Shown: in pieces, positions 24,467 through 38,634 of the stretch
Layout: each line of letters begins with the position of its first letter
Numbering within the stretch: the stretch's first letter is position 1
Assembly (NCBI RefSeq): GCF_026212465.1
Contig: NC_080061.1
Span: 19,598,804 to 19,662,803, forward strand
Reading direction: 5' to 3'
Length of the DNA stretch: 64,000 nt
From: Amaranthus tricolor
Taxonomy: Eukaryota; Streptophyta; Magnoliopsida; Caryophyllales; Amaranthaceae
The notes under the pieces: generated by a model
Database searches by the model: none
What the model was told of the DNA's origin: nothing
The model's input: the letters and a program-made list of their open reading frames with translations, nothing else
Program-made: the position numbers and the translations under genes

Positions 24467-27115
24467 CACATGTTTTGAAATTAGTCAATATCAAAAACTT
24501 AACATTTTGTTTAACCCATGAAAAAGTTAGAAACCACCACACGGATTTAAAAAATATTTGTAAAAAACTAAAAATTCAAGGTCACCACATGGTTTTTCCC
24601 AAATAAAAAAATTAGGGATGACGAGTATACAATGGTTATGGGTAGAAGTATTCAAAATAGATCTGATAATCTAAAATTTACACGACCTTGTAATCAAATT
24701 CGATTTAATCCGACTTCAAAAATGATTTTCAATAATGTAAAATACAATATGGATATAAAATTCGATTTCAAACCAACCTAAAACGTCTAACCTAAAATCA
24801 ACCTGATGATCCGAATGAACACATCTAGTTGTGGGTCAAGACTTATTGGACCACTTCACATTCAACTCTACTGGAATCGCTTTAGACTCAATCCTATTTG
24901 AATCGCTTCAAACTCGCTTCTATTTTTAAAGTTTTTGTTCAATTTTTTGACCCAACGGATCCGAGTTTGGTTTTGGGTTCAAAAAAAATAATTGAGTTGA
25001 GTTTGAGTTTAGATTTTTTACTCATATTCGACCCAAATGCTCTTTCTGAACTCATTTAAGACTCCAACTCACCTGACCCGCACTAAACACAACCTATTAT
25101 ACTACTCACAATTATTTTTAATTTTGCTCTTAACTTATATTTATACGTATATGGATTCAATATAATTTAAACTTAAATATAACTCATAGACCCATTTTAA
25201 TATTAATAGAACCTTTAAAATGTAGAAAAGTTACACAATCTGTTGAAAAAAACATGTATTTTTTCCCAGTTGCTTCCTTATTTTTTTTTTTTTGCATTTT
25301 TGTTCTTGATTTTTTTCAACTGCAACTTTCAGAATGTGCACAAATTAGAATGTATATATGAGGTTCAGCCATATGTGCAAAAATCAGAATGTGTATATAA
25401 ATCAGAATGCTACTGAAGTTCATTTGCATAATGTATATGTATATGAAGTAGGAAATGTAGCTAATGTTCCTGATTTGTAAATGTATATGAATGTTACTGA
25501 AATCACAGTGTATACTAAAGTTGTAAATTAAGTTCTGAATGTTACTGATTTGTAAATGAATTAAGCTAATGGGGGTGTTAATGTCAATTCTATGCTCGTA
25601 TGAGATACTTTTCTCAGTTATTCATGTTGGGTGAAGTTTCTATTGTACTAGTGCCATCACATTCTCTTATGCGGTTATGCCTCAACATCCACTTAAATTT
25701 GTGTTTAGTTTTCTAGTAGACCACACTGTTTTAGCTCTCAAATTTATTTATCTAAATAACATGTGGCTGATGTCATACCATTTCCTTGATATACTTTCCA
25801 GACAAGGATGTGCTAGCCGACAATTTTAACAATTAATCTTGTACGTCACCATATGCAATGGAAAGGGATGTCTTGCCTTGTCTTGCTACTTGTCTTATAT
25901 TGCATTTTGTTTTCATTAGATTGTCTCCACATCCTCCTTATCTCCTTCAATAAGGATATGGTCTGTTGTCTTCACATTGCGTATGATGATGATGATTATT
26001 TTTAAAATGTTAGGGTCATTGAAGCAAATCACTTAGAGAGTGAAATTTGGGTGACATTTAAGAGTACATAATTTAGAATAAGATTGCTTGTTTGATATAT
26101 GGAACTTGACAAGTACAACAACGAGTTTCATAGTTGGGTTCTTTGCTTGAAAATGTGTTCCATTGTTGATATTGTTTAATTGGCTGTTTACTATAGATCC
26201 TGAAGAAATGTACTATATGTAGTGTTGGGTATTACTTATCACAGACTTATCCCCATGCAGTACGTTTAAATATAAATTGGAAAACCAATTTTCATTTTCA
26301 GCCACTACATCTCAAAACTTGAGCAAAAAATTTTGTTCAACTAAACTATTTACAAGATGACTAAACAGCCGTCGGAAAATCAGTACATCAAAATAGAAAT
26401 CAGAAGTATGCATATGTTATTCTATGGTTCATTCAACCCCAAATATGTATATAATCTACAATAGTCATTAATAATTTTTTTAAGGGAAAATATTAAACGA
26501 TAATAAATTTATTCAACTCTATCAAGAGTTCAAGGTGGAGACAAATTTCTATAAAAAAAACATTCGATACATATTTACAATAAAATTTACAAAAAAAACT
26601 TTTATTTGCCTAATTTTATAAAAAAAAAATCCTACTCTCTTAGGAAAGAACTTGTATTGCAATCTATTGTCCTCTACCTTTTGATTGATCTTTCTCTTTC
26701 CTATTAGAAGCTTTAGTTAGGGGTGGGATGGGTTTTTTTTAGAGTAATTAAATGTGTGAGATATTTAGAATTGGACCACCCAAAGGTGTCACTTTTTTAT
26801 TCAAATTTTCCAAATCTATTTTGTATTTCTTTTTGATCGAACACCTATTTCATTTTTTAAGATGGATCAATTCAGATGGATGAATGGGCTTCTATGTTTA
26901 GGAGTGGTTGGCCTAGTTACTTATAAATTGCGTGCTACTGTCTAATTAGCAAATCATTAGGACTATATGTTCAGTGGTCAATTAAATGAATGTTTTTGAT
27001 GTCTTAAGATGACATGCGTGGAACATTATTGATTTGAATTGTCGGTTTGTTAGTACTGTCTATAATTCGTTGCTAGAATCTATTGCAAATTTGGTTTAAT
27101 TTGTGTGCATTTGGT
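24467..27115. other. Intergenic, no gene recognised
   Basis: AT-rich. The stretch 24,610-25,100 resembles decayed repeats with GACCC/GGGTC-like words (GTGGGTCAAG, CACCTGACCCGC). The stretch 25,320-25,560 repeats the words AATGTATATGA, TTACTGA and TTTGTAAATG several times. Neither yields a coding or RNA gene. Confidence 0.5.
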
Positions 27116-30100
27116 TGTAATATCCGAAATACCATCAAAAAGAAATAATAAAATAAAATAATAGTAGAAAAACATAATTAATAATGTAAAATCCAAAAAA
27201 ATAAAATAATAATAATAAATAAATAAATAAATGAAAGTAAATTTGTTAAAAAAATGTTGCACGTTTAAACAAAAAAACACAAATAAATATTATTTAAAAA
27301 AACTAAAGGTACACGGTAACTCTCAAAATTTATGAAACAGTTGTATTATTAATGAGATTTCATTAGTCGTTTTTAGCGCCTAATTTCTTTTATATATTTG
27401 TTCATTACTAATTAAAATTTAATTAGTGATGGTAGTAATTTGAAAAATTTCTACGATGATAAGAAACTTGTCAACTCGTAACGCAGTTATGAAGTGTAAC
27501 AAATAACGTAAACTTTGGAGGTAAAACTTAAAGTTGAGCAACTACCCATAACGTTTCGGGATAATTATAATACTTATCTGAAAACTTTATTAATCCATGT
27601 TGACAATAAATTAAATATTTCATAAACATATTGATACAACCTCTATTTTAGCGGCTTAATTAATATTAATTAATTAAGTTAATTTGGGTATCAAAATTTA
27701 AGTATGTTAATTAAGTTAATTGGAAACAAGTAAAAGATGTATTTGAATATCTGTCATATTATTTTTGGGGACAAAGTAAATTATACGATGAAAATTAAGA
27801 TTAAAATTAAATAGATGAATAGGTGTATGTAAGAAGCTATACGCTCATGTAATGCCACTACATTATATGACTCATCCATACTATAAGTCACACAAAGTTA
27901 AAAACCCATCTTTTAAGTTATTAGTTATTACCCTGTATAATCAAATATTACTCATCTTCTTCTACCTTAGTTTCTAAAAGAAAGTTCTAAATCCTATTTC
28001 ATTCCTTTTGCTGAATAAAGCTTTCTTAAACTCAATAAAAATTTACCTATTCTTCCATCACCAATTCTAGACTCTTATAAGTAATACTTCTATAAATTGG
28101 AAATCCCCAATAAGTCTAGGGTTTGAAGGTTTCAATTTAATCTCTACAAATCTGAATTTTAAGTAAGAAAAGCTAAATTGGGGTTTATTTTGATGATTAT
28201 GTGGTATTGAAGTTCAAGATTGAAAGTTGGAAGGTACTTCAATGGTGATTGAGATAACCCACAAACTATTCTATTTAAGTATTAATTGAATGTTTTAAAG
28301 TAGTTTAGTATTTGTGAATTCTGGGTCTTTGATTTAAATTTAAGTATCAACTTGAATTTAAGAGTGTATGGATTCAATTAGTAATTGAGTTGTTTTTAGT
28401 GTTGATTAGAATTGGTTATTTGGGTTATTTGGTTTCTAGTATAAAATTTAGTATTTGGATATTGAAATTTCAGCTTAGAAATTGAGTGTTCTGTTTTAGC
28501 CATTTTTTGGGTAGTTATGATTGTTTTTGAGATCTAATGTTTTCATAACATTTGTAGAGCTCCGAGTCGCGGTCGCGGGGCACTTGAATCGTCCCAAAAT
28601 GAGTTCGTATGAGAGAGTTATGTCCTAAATACTAACAGCCTGTCATGAAAATCGAGAATAAGCTTTCTGTTTTACCATTTTCGGGGCAATTCTGATTGTT
28701 TGTCGGTTTTGGTGTCTGCACAAGAATTGTAGAACTTTGAGTCAGCGGTTGTGTAGACACTTGACTCGCCTTTATACGAGTTCATATGAGGTAGTTATGA
28801 CCAAAATACTAACAGGGTGTCCTGATATGGTACTAATACAGAATTTATAAAGTGGGATTAGAAACTATGAAATAAATTGGATGTTTAAGGTTATTTATTT
28901 GATATTTGAGATCAAATTAGGGTTATTATTCTTTCTTTATTGATTGTTATTATTGAGTTATGGCTCTTATTTGATAAATATGGATGTTTTGTTCAAGTAT
29001 AAATTTGGGAACGTAAGTATCAATTGGGTATTGATTAGTTGATATATTTGGATATGATATAAGTTGGATATTGGGATTTAAGATTTGTGTAAAATTAGTT
29101 AAATTTCATTGATAATAACTTAAGCTTTTACATGTTGATGGTTGATGATGAATTGATTGGTATTTTAATTATTGATTGTTATTCATGGCATCGAAAGGTA
29201 ACCTACAAGCAAACTACTATATTTTAAATTAGATTTAAGTATTTCAAAGTTCAAGTTATGTTTTATAAGGTGTGATATTATTACTATTGATACTAGAGCA
29301 AAATCGTATAACTTTTAGCATTCAAAATTGTGGATCTTGACTTTGTTTGACCCTGCTTCTAGTCCTTGATCAAAATTATGTTTTGTATGTTCACAACTAT
29401 ATAAATATGATCTTTTAAATATATTGTATTATGAAAATGAGTTATGGTTATTGATTTCAAAGAAAATCAAGTGAATTATTGTTTTGTTTTATAATAAATA
29501 TTCGACATTGAAAAATGTCCGTTTTTGGGAATTGGCAATGGATATTTATAATCGGATTATTGTGAAATCCTATAGCTTGATAATAGGTAATGGCTATTCG
29601 GATCGGTCTCGAGCCCCTGATCCCGTTTCGTTCTTGCAAGGACCGTATTTTCGGTGATGACGATCACCCGTGTTCTCAGGATTTAGATCAAGCCTACTTC
29701 CTGACGGTCCATATATTCCCACGTTTTAAAGTGCTGTTATATTATTGATTTAATATGAGTCTTGAATAAATACGTTTGGTACATAAAGTTTTGTTTGTTT
29801 TGCAAATGATATCATATGTTTCATTTGGCGTATTGTTTCGGTATTGACTTGTAAAGTAATAGCCGCATTTTAATTTTTCCTATTAACTTGTAAAGTTATA
29901 ACCGTGTTTTGATTCACTATGAACCAATGGTTCTTAGTCGTATTTATGTCGATACCAAACGGTCTTTTAAAAGAATTTGGGTTTTGATAAATTAATGTTC
30001 CATATGGAGATACCAAATGAGCAAAAGATTAAATTGGAGATGTTTATTAATGACTTGTATATAAATGTAATAGTTGGTTGGATTACTCAACAATTCAATT

Positions 30101-30346
30101 GTTGACAGTCTTTGATAAGGCCTATCCCTTATCCATTTTCAGGTTAGCTCTGCAGTGGAGATGATGCATACTTGTATTACGTGTTACGTGCGAGGCGAGG
30201 AATTCTTTATGAAATTCATAATGTAAATTAGATATTTGTAAATTAAATTGTAATAATTTTATAATGTTTTGTAAATATTATTCACTTAATTATGTAAAAA
30301 GTTTTTTAAAAACTCTGACATTGGTTTTTTGTGGATATTAGCCACA
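27116..30346 (+). mobile_element. Probable decayed solo LTR of a Ty3/gypsy element
   Basis: Begins TGTAATATCCGAAAT and ends GGATATTAGCCACA, giving related inverted ends (TGTAATATCC versus GGATATTA). The interior has typical plant gypsy LTR blocks: a GC-rich CGAGTCGCGGTCGCGG segment, GATCGGTCTCGAGCCCCTGATCCCG-like sequence near 29,600, and GTGTTACGTGCGAGGCGAGG near 30,190. There is no primer-binding site or pol on either side, and no clear target duplication. The call is inferential. Confidence 0.42.
28488..28845 (+). repeat. Tandem duplication of about 180 bp
   Basis: Two adjacent units (about 28,488-28,666 and 28,667-28,845) each start TTCTGTTTTA(G)CCATTTT. Each continues with TGTAGA(G/A)CT(C/T)(C/T)GAGTC, (A)CTTGA(A/C)TCG, GAGTTC(G/A)TATGAG, AGTTATG and ends ACTAACAG with TGTC. 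Units are diverged by perhaps a quarter, so the duplication is old. Confidence 0.65.
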
Positions 30347-31056
30347 GGTCGGATTCAGCTCAGACTTCTATATGTCTTTCGTTGTGCCTTGTAGACAGTA
30401 TCATTACACTGTTTACGCTGGTTTGGACTGTTTCACATATACAACTGATTTTTAAACATGAGTACATGTTACGTATAACTTGTTGCATGTACAACAATTT
30501 TTACCCAAACCTTAAACTATCTTAGATAAACCTTTCCTACACTATGATAGATCAATTTAGGGACAAAGATCACCTCCCAACAACTAAAACCAACCAGCTA
30601 TAGCTACCCCATTTTCCTCCATTGCATGCTCTTTATTCACTTACACACACAAGCTAAATGTTCTACCTAAGACCCCCTCTTGTCCTAGTCAATGTTGGGC
30701 ATCATTACATGCATGCAAAGACCAAATACAAGGGCAAAAGAATATGACTTTTTCTTAGAAAATCAACCCCTCCATCATCTTCATTTCACTCATACATTGT
30801 CACTTAATACAGCCACAAACTCATTCAAACAACTTCCCTCAAATACCTCTACAAGTCCTACATACTTTCTACTTCAAAACCTCACTAAAACCACTTGAAA
30901 AACACCCATTCTAGAGCATAATAGCTGCTGTCCAGATTAATAAAATCATCATATACTGCTCAAGATATTCATATAAACACATACAAGGCCATCTCTAATT
31001 ACCTCCAACAAAAACACTTTCAATTCCTTAGAAAACACTTACAAAAAGACTATTTA
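30347..31056. other. Spacer before Element A, no gene recognised
   Basis: AC-rich sequence with many short words such as ACAAACTCATTC. No conserved product, repeat boundary or RNA was recognised. Confidence 0.5.
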
Positions 31057-31364
31057 TGTAACAGACCTTTTTTTTCTTAATTTTAAATATGTTGACAAAT
31101 TCAATAATTATTTCGTTTTATTATTTTAAATGCCGTTCTGAATTTTATTCCAATCGTTCGTAAGTTCTTGATTTTTTTTATATAATTTCTCTTAAAATAA
31201 AATATTAGGTTTATATTATAAGTTTTTTTATTTTTGGTAATTTCATTTTTTTTCTCTCCATTGGTTGAATAATTATATTATATTTTAAATATTAAGTCTA
31301 GCTAAATTACCTATAATAACTTAATCTTTTTATTTGCTATATTATTTTATCATAAAATAATAAC

Positions 31365-31395
<31 letters not shown>

Positions 31396-32439
31396 GTGAT
31401 AACAATAAAATAAAATAAAATAAAATAAGAAAAAAAAAAGAATTCTAGAAACTAGTTGAGGTGGCGTTAAGTAGCTACATGTCCTAATTTTAGTTTCTTC
31501 CTTTATTTAGCCTTATCCTTAAATTCCTTACCCATGAAGAAAAATAAAATATACAAAACTAAGCCTCTATATGGAGTAACTACCGTGGGAGAAGGGAGAA
31601 AAAAAAATTAGAAAATTAAATTCCCAAATAAAAAGCTAATTCCTAAAAAATCTCTAAAAATCCTAGAAAAATTCCTAAAAATCCTCAAAAATTTCTTAAT
31701 AATAGTATTTAGTGTTAATTATAGAAATTCAAGGGGAGGAAGCTAAGTTTGTGGCTAGAAATTCTACAACAAAAGATATCGATTAATAGTGAAATTATTA
31801 AAGGTATAAACTCTTACATATATTTATTCACACACAATTATGCCCATAAATTTTATATGTGTTTATAATATATAAATTAAATTTTCTGTAAATTTTGGTG
31901 AATTAGTTCTTTGTAATTTAATTTATATGATTTATTCATTTTAATTTCCAAAAACCGCATAATCTGAAATAATTTTAATTAAAATAGTAAATATTAATAT
32001 TTTTAAACAAAAATTTTTCTGTACATATTACTTATTGAAATGCACATATTTGTATACTTGTATTATGCTGGCAAGTTTTTATACTCGGCTTATTAGCTGA
32101 CCGATTCCCATCGGATGTTCCCTTATAATGGGAGCAGATGCTGCAGGTGACTTTACATAAGGTTATTAAAAAGCTATTGTATTGTCTAAGTGATATTAGG
32201 ATATAGTATGTATGTAATTTATATAATGGGTATGTAATAACGATAATTATGTATTAAAGCAAGATGTAATATGTAAAATTATATTTTAATGATTTAAATT
32301 TTATTTGTTTTTTTTTTTGAAAATATTGTTTTGTTTTATTTCTTTTTCGCAATAATCACAGCTCGATAGACTTCCGCTTTAGTATTACTTACTATTATAT
32401 TATATTAAACCTATATTTAGAAAAGAACAGTTCGTTACA
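31057..32439 (+). repeat. Element A left LTR
   Basis: Starts TGTAACAGACC and ends TTCGTTACA, ideal Ty3/gypsy LTR ends. Repeated from 37,145 onward. Contains an (ATA)n tract near 31,367-31,400. The five bases before it are ATTTA. Confidence 0.88.
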
Positions 32440-32441
32440 CT

Positions 32442-32454
32442 TGGTACCAGAGCC
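32442..32454 (+). promoter_or_regulatory. Element A primer-binding site (initiator tRNA-Met)
   Basis: TGGTACCAGAGCC lies two bases after the LTR. It differs at one base from TGGTATCAGAGCC, the complement of the initiator tRNA-Met 3' end. Confidence 0.85.
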
Positions 32455-32656
32455 AACGTTATTCGAACAATTGGATCTTCTTATCCGATACTAGGAAACT
32501 CCGTGATAAATTACGTTTTTGAAAAAAAAAAAAATTTTAAATAAAATCTTTTTTTAATCATGTAAAAATGATGTGCTTATGTGTATTATGTGCTAAAAAA
32601 ATGTGATTTGCGATTTAAATTATACCTAACGCAAAACTTTCCTACTTAAATAAAGG

Positions 32657-33577
32657 ATGCCAAGAGGTGGTGGTAGAGGGTGTATCGTAAGAGGTGAAAC
32701 TTTGGAGATGAGGAACAATTTTGCTGAAGATATGACGCAAAATGCAAGAGTTTAGGCTCTGGAAAATCAGTTAAAAATGATGGAAAAGAATAATGAGATG
32801 CTGTTGAATTTAATGGAGAAGAAGATGAGTCGTTCCCATGAAGATGATGAAAGTAAATTCTATAAGAGAATGTCTAGTGATCAACCTCCAAAATATGATG
32901 GAGAACCTGATCAAGTTCGCTTTGAGGATTGGATTGCAGAAATGGAGAAACTATTGGAGGCCATAAACTGCCCGTCAAAGTTGAAAGTGAAATTAGCCGC
33001 ATTCTACTTAACAGGCACTGCTGAACTATGGTGGAGGACTGTAAAACAAACTGCCATAGATTCTACTTGGGAACAATTTATGAAGAAGCTTCGTGATTAA
33101 TTTTACCCACCCTCGCTTCAGAGAAAGAAAAAGAACAAATTCTTGTTTCTGAGGCAAAGAACTATGTCATTGATCGAATACACAAGTAAGTTCAGAGAGC
33201 TGGCTAGATTCGCTACTGAAATAGTGATCTCTGATAGGGGCAAGGCGATTAGGTTTTTTGAGGGTCTGAACCTCAGGATCCAAAAAGGCACTCATAGATA
33301 CCAAGATTTTGATGATTTGTACATTCAAGCCTTGGAGTACGAGAGTATTTTGGAAAAAGAAGACGGGTTTAATAAAAGAAAGAATGAAACTAGTGGTGGC
33401 GGTGGATACAAGAAGGCCAAGAATGAGGGGAATAAGTCGTTTCAGACTGTAGCAAAGGCGACACAGTGGAAATGTAGGTTATGTGGAAAAGATCATCGAG
33501 GCCGAAACTGTAATGGGAAGATTTTATGTTACTAGTGTCACAATGAGGGACATATGGCTGATAACTATAGGGAAACG
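32657..33577 (+). pseudogene. Element A gag (stops, altered zinc knuckle)
   Basis: A capsid/nucleocapsid precursor reading from the ATG at 32,657. The retrotransposon gag region is visible from the FEDWIAEMEKLLEA segment through KLAAFYLTGTAELWW. Three in-frame stops occur at 32,753, 33,098 and 33,533. The CCHC knuckle (33,533-33,570) has a stop next to its first Cys pair and Tyr in place of the last Cys, so RNA binding by this motif is lost. The frame is otherwise continuous into the protease. Confidence 0.85.
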
Positions 33578-33599
33578 TTCAATCAGAGCAAAACAACAT

Positions 33600-36500
33600 C
33601 GGAAGCTGCAGGTAATAGAGCATTTGGCAATCAAAGGAATGAGAGTAAAGCATCAGTAGGCCTGCATGCAATTGGAGATCATTATGATGGCTTACACCAA
33701 CAGTTTGAAATTGAAGGTAAAGTAATTTCTGGAAAAGTTTTTGTTGGTAATTTAACAACAAATGTTTTGTTTGATTGTAGAGCGGATATGTCTTTTATTT
33801 CTGGTGCTTTTCTCCACATATCTTCTATTTCATTGAAACCTCAAAAATCACAATTGTGTATCCATTTACCTGATGGTACACCTTTCCTGTGTGATCATAT
33901 CTTTTATGATTTTCCATTAGAGATTTGTGGGAATCTTTTACCAACGGACTTAATTCAATTTGATTTGCGAACATTTGATATCATTTTGGGCATGGATTAG
34001 TAGGAGAGATATTTAGCGGAGATTTTGTGTAAGGAAAAGGTTGTTAGAATAGAAACTCCCGAGGGAATGAAGTGTATTCGGAAAAACTCAAAATCTCAGG
34101 TAGAGACAATTTCTGTAATTCAAGCGTTACAAATGATAAAACAAGGAGATGAAGGGTTCTTATGTTTTGTTACTACTGAGGAAGTGAAACCTAAACCTAG
34201 GTTGCAAGAAACTCCGATCGTTCAAGAATATTTGATGTGTTTCCTGAAGAATTACCCAATATACCTCCAAAAAGAGAAGTAGACTTTCATATTGACCTTA
34301 TTCCTAATACCATCCCTATTTCTAAAACTCCTTACCGTTTTGCTCCAGCTGAATTGGCTGAGCTGAAGAAGCAGCTAGATGAATTGCTAGAAAAAGGTTT
34401 CATTCGACCTTATGTTTCACCATGGGGAGCTCCGGTTCTCTTTGTCAGAAAGAAAGATGGGAGTATGAGGCTATGCATTGATTATAGGGAGATCAATAAG
34501 ATTACCATCAAGAATCGTTATCCTTTGCCAAGGATAGACGACCTTTTTGATTAGTTGGGGGGAGCAAGGGTCTTTTCGAAGATAGATTTGAGGTCTGGTT
34601 ATCATCAATTAAGGATTGCTGAAGACGATATTCCTAAGACTGCATTCAGAACCAAATACGGGCACTATGAGTTTTTAGTAATGCCATTTGGTTTAACGAA
34701 TGCTCCAGCAGCATTCATGGATCTCATGCAAATATACTTCAACCCTTACCTGGATAAGTTTGTAGTTGTGTTTATTGATGATATATTGGTGTATTCGGAG
34801 AATGAAGAACAACATGAGAAGCACTTAAGGGTAGTTTTGGAGAAATTGAGAGAGGAGAAACTTTATGGCAAGTTTAGTAAATGTGAATTTTGGTTAGAAA
34901 AGATATCTTTTTTAGGGCACGTTGTTTCGAAGGATGGAATTTCTATTGACCCTGAAAAGATTAGGGCAGTGATGGAGTGGTCAAATCCAAGGAGTGTTAC
35001 TGAAGTAAGAAGTTTCTTAGGCTTAGTAGGCTATTACAGGAAGTTTGTGGAAAATTTTTCTAAAATTGCCCGACCGTTGTTTGAGTTACTTAAAAAGCGA
35101 GTTCGATTTCAATGGGGCGAGAAGCATAGCAAATCACTAGAAGAGCTTAAGAGGAGACTTACGGCTGCGCCTGTGTTGACCATGCCCGACTGTGGGAAAG
35201 CATTTGAGGTATATTGTGATGCATCGAAGGAAGGTTTGGGATGTGTGCTAATGCAAGAGGGCAAAGTAGTAGCTTATGCGTCAAGGCAATTAAGGCCACG
35301 CGAGTTGAATTATCCAGTACACGACATTGAACTAGCAGCCGTAATTTTTGCCCTGAAGTTATGAAGACATTATCTCTATGGAGTACCATGCAAGATCTTC
35401 ACTGATCATAAAAATTTGAAATATGTCTTCAATCAGAAGGTGCTGAATATGCGACAACAGTGATTGGAAATCATTAAAGACTTTAAAGTTGACATAAATT
35501 ATCATCCTGGAAAAGCAAACAAAGTGGCAAATGCATTGAGTAGAAGGCCGAGGATATCTGTAAATGCTATAATGACGGTACCTTGGGAACTATACCGAGA
35601 AATCCATAAGTTAGATCTAGAAATTGTGAATCACTATCAAGTTGTTGAATATTTGGGAGCAATGATTATACACCCGACTTTGTTTGAAAGAATTATAAAA
35701 GCACAACAAGAAGATCCCGAGATAATCGAGTTAATCATTCGAGTTCAAAGAAAAGAGACAGAAGCATTCGAAGTGGGTGAGAAAGGTGAACTAAGAATGA
35801 AAGGGGGATTGTGTATACCAGACAATACAGAGCTGAAAGAAGAGATTTTGAAAGAAGGACACCAAGGAATGTTTCACTTACACCCTGGTAGAGATAAGAT
35901 GATTGAAGAATTAAGAAAACTATTTTGGTGGAAAGGTATGAGAAAAGATGTAGCTGAATTTGTATCTTGGTGTTTGATTTGCTAGAAGGTGAAATTTGAA
36001 AGGCAGAAAAGTTTTTGACTACTTCAACCACTAGAAATTCCTGAATGGAAATGGGATTCCAAACCCATGGATTTTATAGTTGGATTACTAAGAATGCAAG
36101 GAGGAAATGACACAATTTGGGCAATAGTTGATAGATAGACCAAAGTTGCAAGATTCCTGCCAACGAAGGGAACATGGTCAGTAAAACAATTGGCTGACAC
36201 TTATGTTCGAGAAATTATAAGATTACATGGAGTACCGAGAACCATTGTGTCAAACAGAGACCCAAAATTTTTGTCACGATTTTGGGAAAAGTTGCAAGAA
36301 GCATTCGGATCTAAAGTATGTTTAAGTACTGCATTTCATCCGGCTACTGATGGCCAAACTGAAAGAACCATCCCAACATTATAGGATCTTTTGAGATGTT
36401 GTATTCTTGAATTTGGTGGTTCATGGGATCAAAAATTGCCTTTGATAGAGTTTTCATACAACAACAGCTATCAAACCAACACGAAAATGGCACCAAACGA

Positions 36501-37102
36501 AGCCTTATACGGGAGAAAATGTCGAGGGTCATTGTGTTGGGATCAGATGGACTGAAATGTGCCTGAAGGACCAGATATTATTAAAGACTCTATTGATAAC
36601 TTGAGGGTGGTGCAAGAGAACATAAAGGCAACACAAAGTAGACAGAAGAGTTATACAGAAAACCGTCGCAGAGCTTTGTAATTTGATGAAGGTGATAAAG
36701 TATTTCTAAAGATTTCACCAACGAAAGGAGTCCAACGCTTTGGATAAAAGGGAAATTAAGCCCTAAATTTATCGAACTTGAAATTTTAAAAAGAGTAGGA
36801 GAAGTGGCATACGAACTAGCTTTACCCCCGAGTTTAGCTAGAGTTCATAATGTATTCCATGTTTCTTAGTTAAGAAAGTATATCCACGACCCATCACATG
36901 TGTTAGTTCAAGAACCCTTCCATATTGATGAAAACCTGGCTTATGAAGAAAGAACAATTAGAAGTTTGGATCGTCAAGTGAAAGAATTGAGAAATAAAAG
37001 AATACCTCAAGTTAAAGTGCTATGTTCGAACCATCATGTTGAAGAAGCAACTTGGGAAAGCGAGGATGATATGAGAGAATGCTATCCCCAGTTGTTCTTT
37101 TA
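33600..37102 (+). pseudogene. Element A pol: protease, RT, RNase H, integrase (inactivated)
   Basis: Order: protease remnant (about 33,690-34,000, ending ILGMD and two stops), RT with FIDDILVYS near 34,770, RNase H ([15 protein letters not shown] near 35,212), the integrase H-H-C-C zinc region (about 35,850-35,985), the catalytic core with SNRDPKF and FHPATDGQTER, and a chromodomain-like tail ending at 37,102. Frameshifts lie near 34,215-34,245 and 36,741. Stops include 34,552, 35,362, 35,461 and 35,983, mostly where Gln or Trp codons are expected. It cannot make an active polyprotein. Confidence 0.88.
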
Positions 37103-37130
37103 GGTTAAAGTTTCGGGACGAAACTATGTT

Positions 37131-37144
37131 AAGGGGGGAAGAGT
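37131..37144 (+). promoter_or_regulatory. Element A polypurine tract
   Basis: AAGGGGGGAAGAGT sits directly before the right LTR start at 37,145, the usual site for plus-strand DNA priming. Confidence 0.8.
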
Positions 37145-37454
37145 TGTAACAGACCTTTTTATTCTTAATCTTAAATATGTTGTCAAATTCAATAATCATT
37201 TCGTTTTATTATTTTTATTGTCGTTCTCAATTTTATTCCAATCGTTCTTACGTTCTTGATATATTTTATATAATTTATTTCTCTTAAAATAAATATTAGG
37301 TTTATATTATAAGTTTTTTTATTTTTGGTAATTTCATTTTTTTTTTCTCTCCTTCGGTTGAATAATTATATTGTTATTTTAAATATTAAGTCGAGCTAAA
37401 TTACCTATAATAACTTAATCTTTTTATTTGCTATATTATTTTTTCATAAAAAAC

Positions 37455-37511
<57 letters not shown>

Positions 37512-38130
37512 TAGTAAAATAAAATAAAATAAAATAAAATAAAAAAGAATTCAAGAAACTAGTTGAGGTGGCGTTAAGTAGCTACATATCCTAATTTTAG
37601 TTTCTTCCTTTATTTAGCCTTATCTTTAAATTCCTTACCCATGAAAATTAACAAAACTAAGCCAATATATCGAGCAACTACCGTGGGAGAAGGGAGGACA
37701 AAAAAAAAGAAAAATCAGAAAATTAAATTCACAAATAAAAGCTAATTCCTAAAAAAATCTCTAAAAACCCTAGAAAAATTCCTAAAATTCCTCAAAAATT
37801 TTCTAATAATAGTATTTAGTGTTAATTATAGAAATTCAAGGGCAGAAAACTAATTTTGTGGCTAGAAATTCTACAACAGAGGAAATCGATTAATAGTGAA
37901 ACTATCAAAGGCATAAATTCTTACATATATTTATTCACATAAAATTATGCCCATAAATTTTATATGAGTTTATAATATGTAAATTAAATTTTCTATAAAT
38001 TTTGGTTAATTAATTCGTTTTAATTAATTTATATGATTTATTCATTTTAATCCCCAAAAACCACATAATATAAAATAATTTTAATTAAAATAGTAAATAT
38101 TATTATTTTAAAACAAAAATTTTTCTATAC

Positions 38131-38135
<5 letters not shown>
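37145..38135 (+). repeat. Element A right LTR (truncated)
   Basis: Matches 31,057-32,030 of the left LTR with about 10% divergence and an expanded (TAA)n tract at 37,455-37,509. The match ends at TTTTTCTATACATAT, where the AT array begins. The remaining 400 or so bases of LTR are absent. Confidence 0.85.

Positions 38136-38634
<499 letters not shown>

Noticed and set aside
30331..30898. Two short plus-strand ORFs before Element A
   Set aside because: No recognisable motif and AC-rich low-complexity content; no supporting signals.
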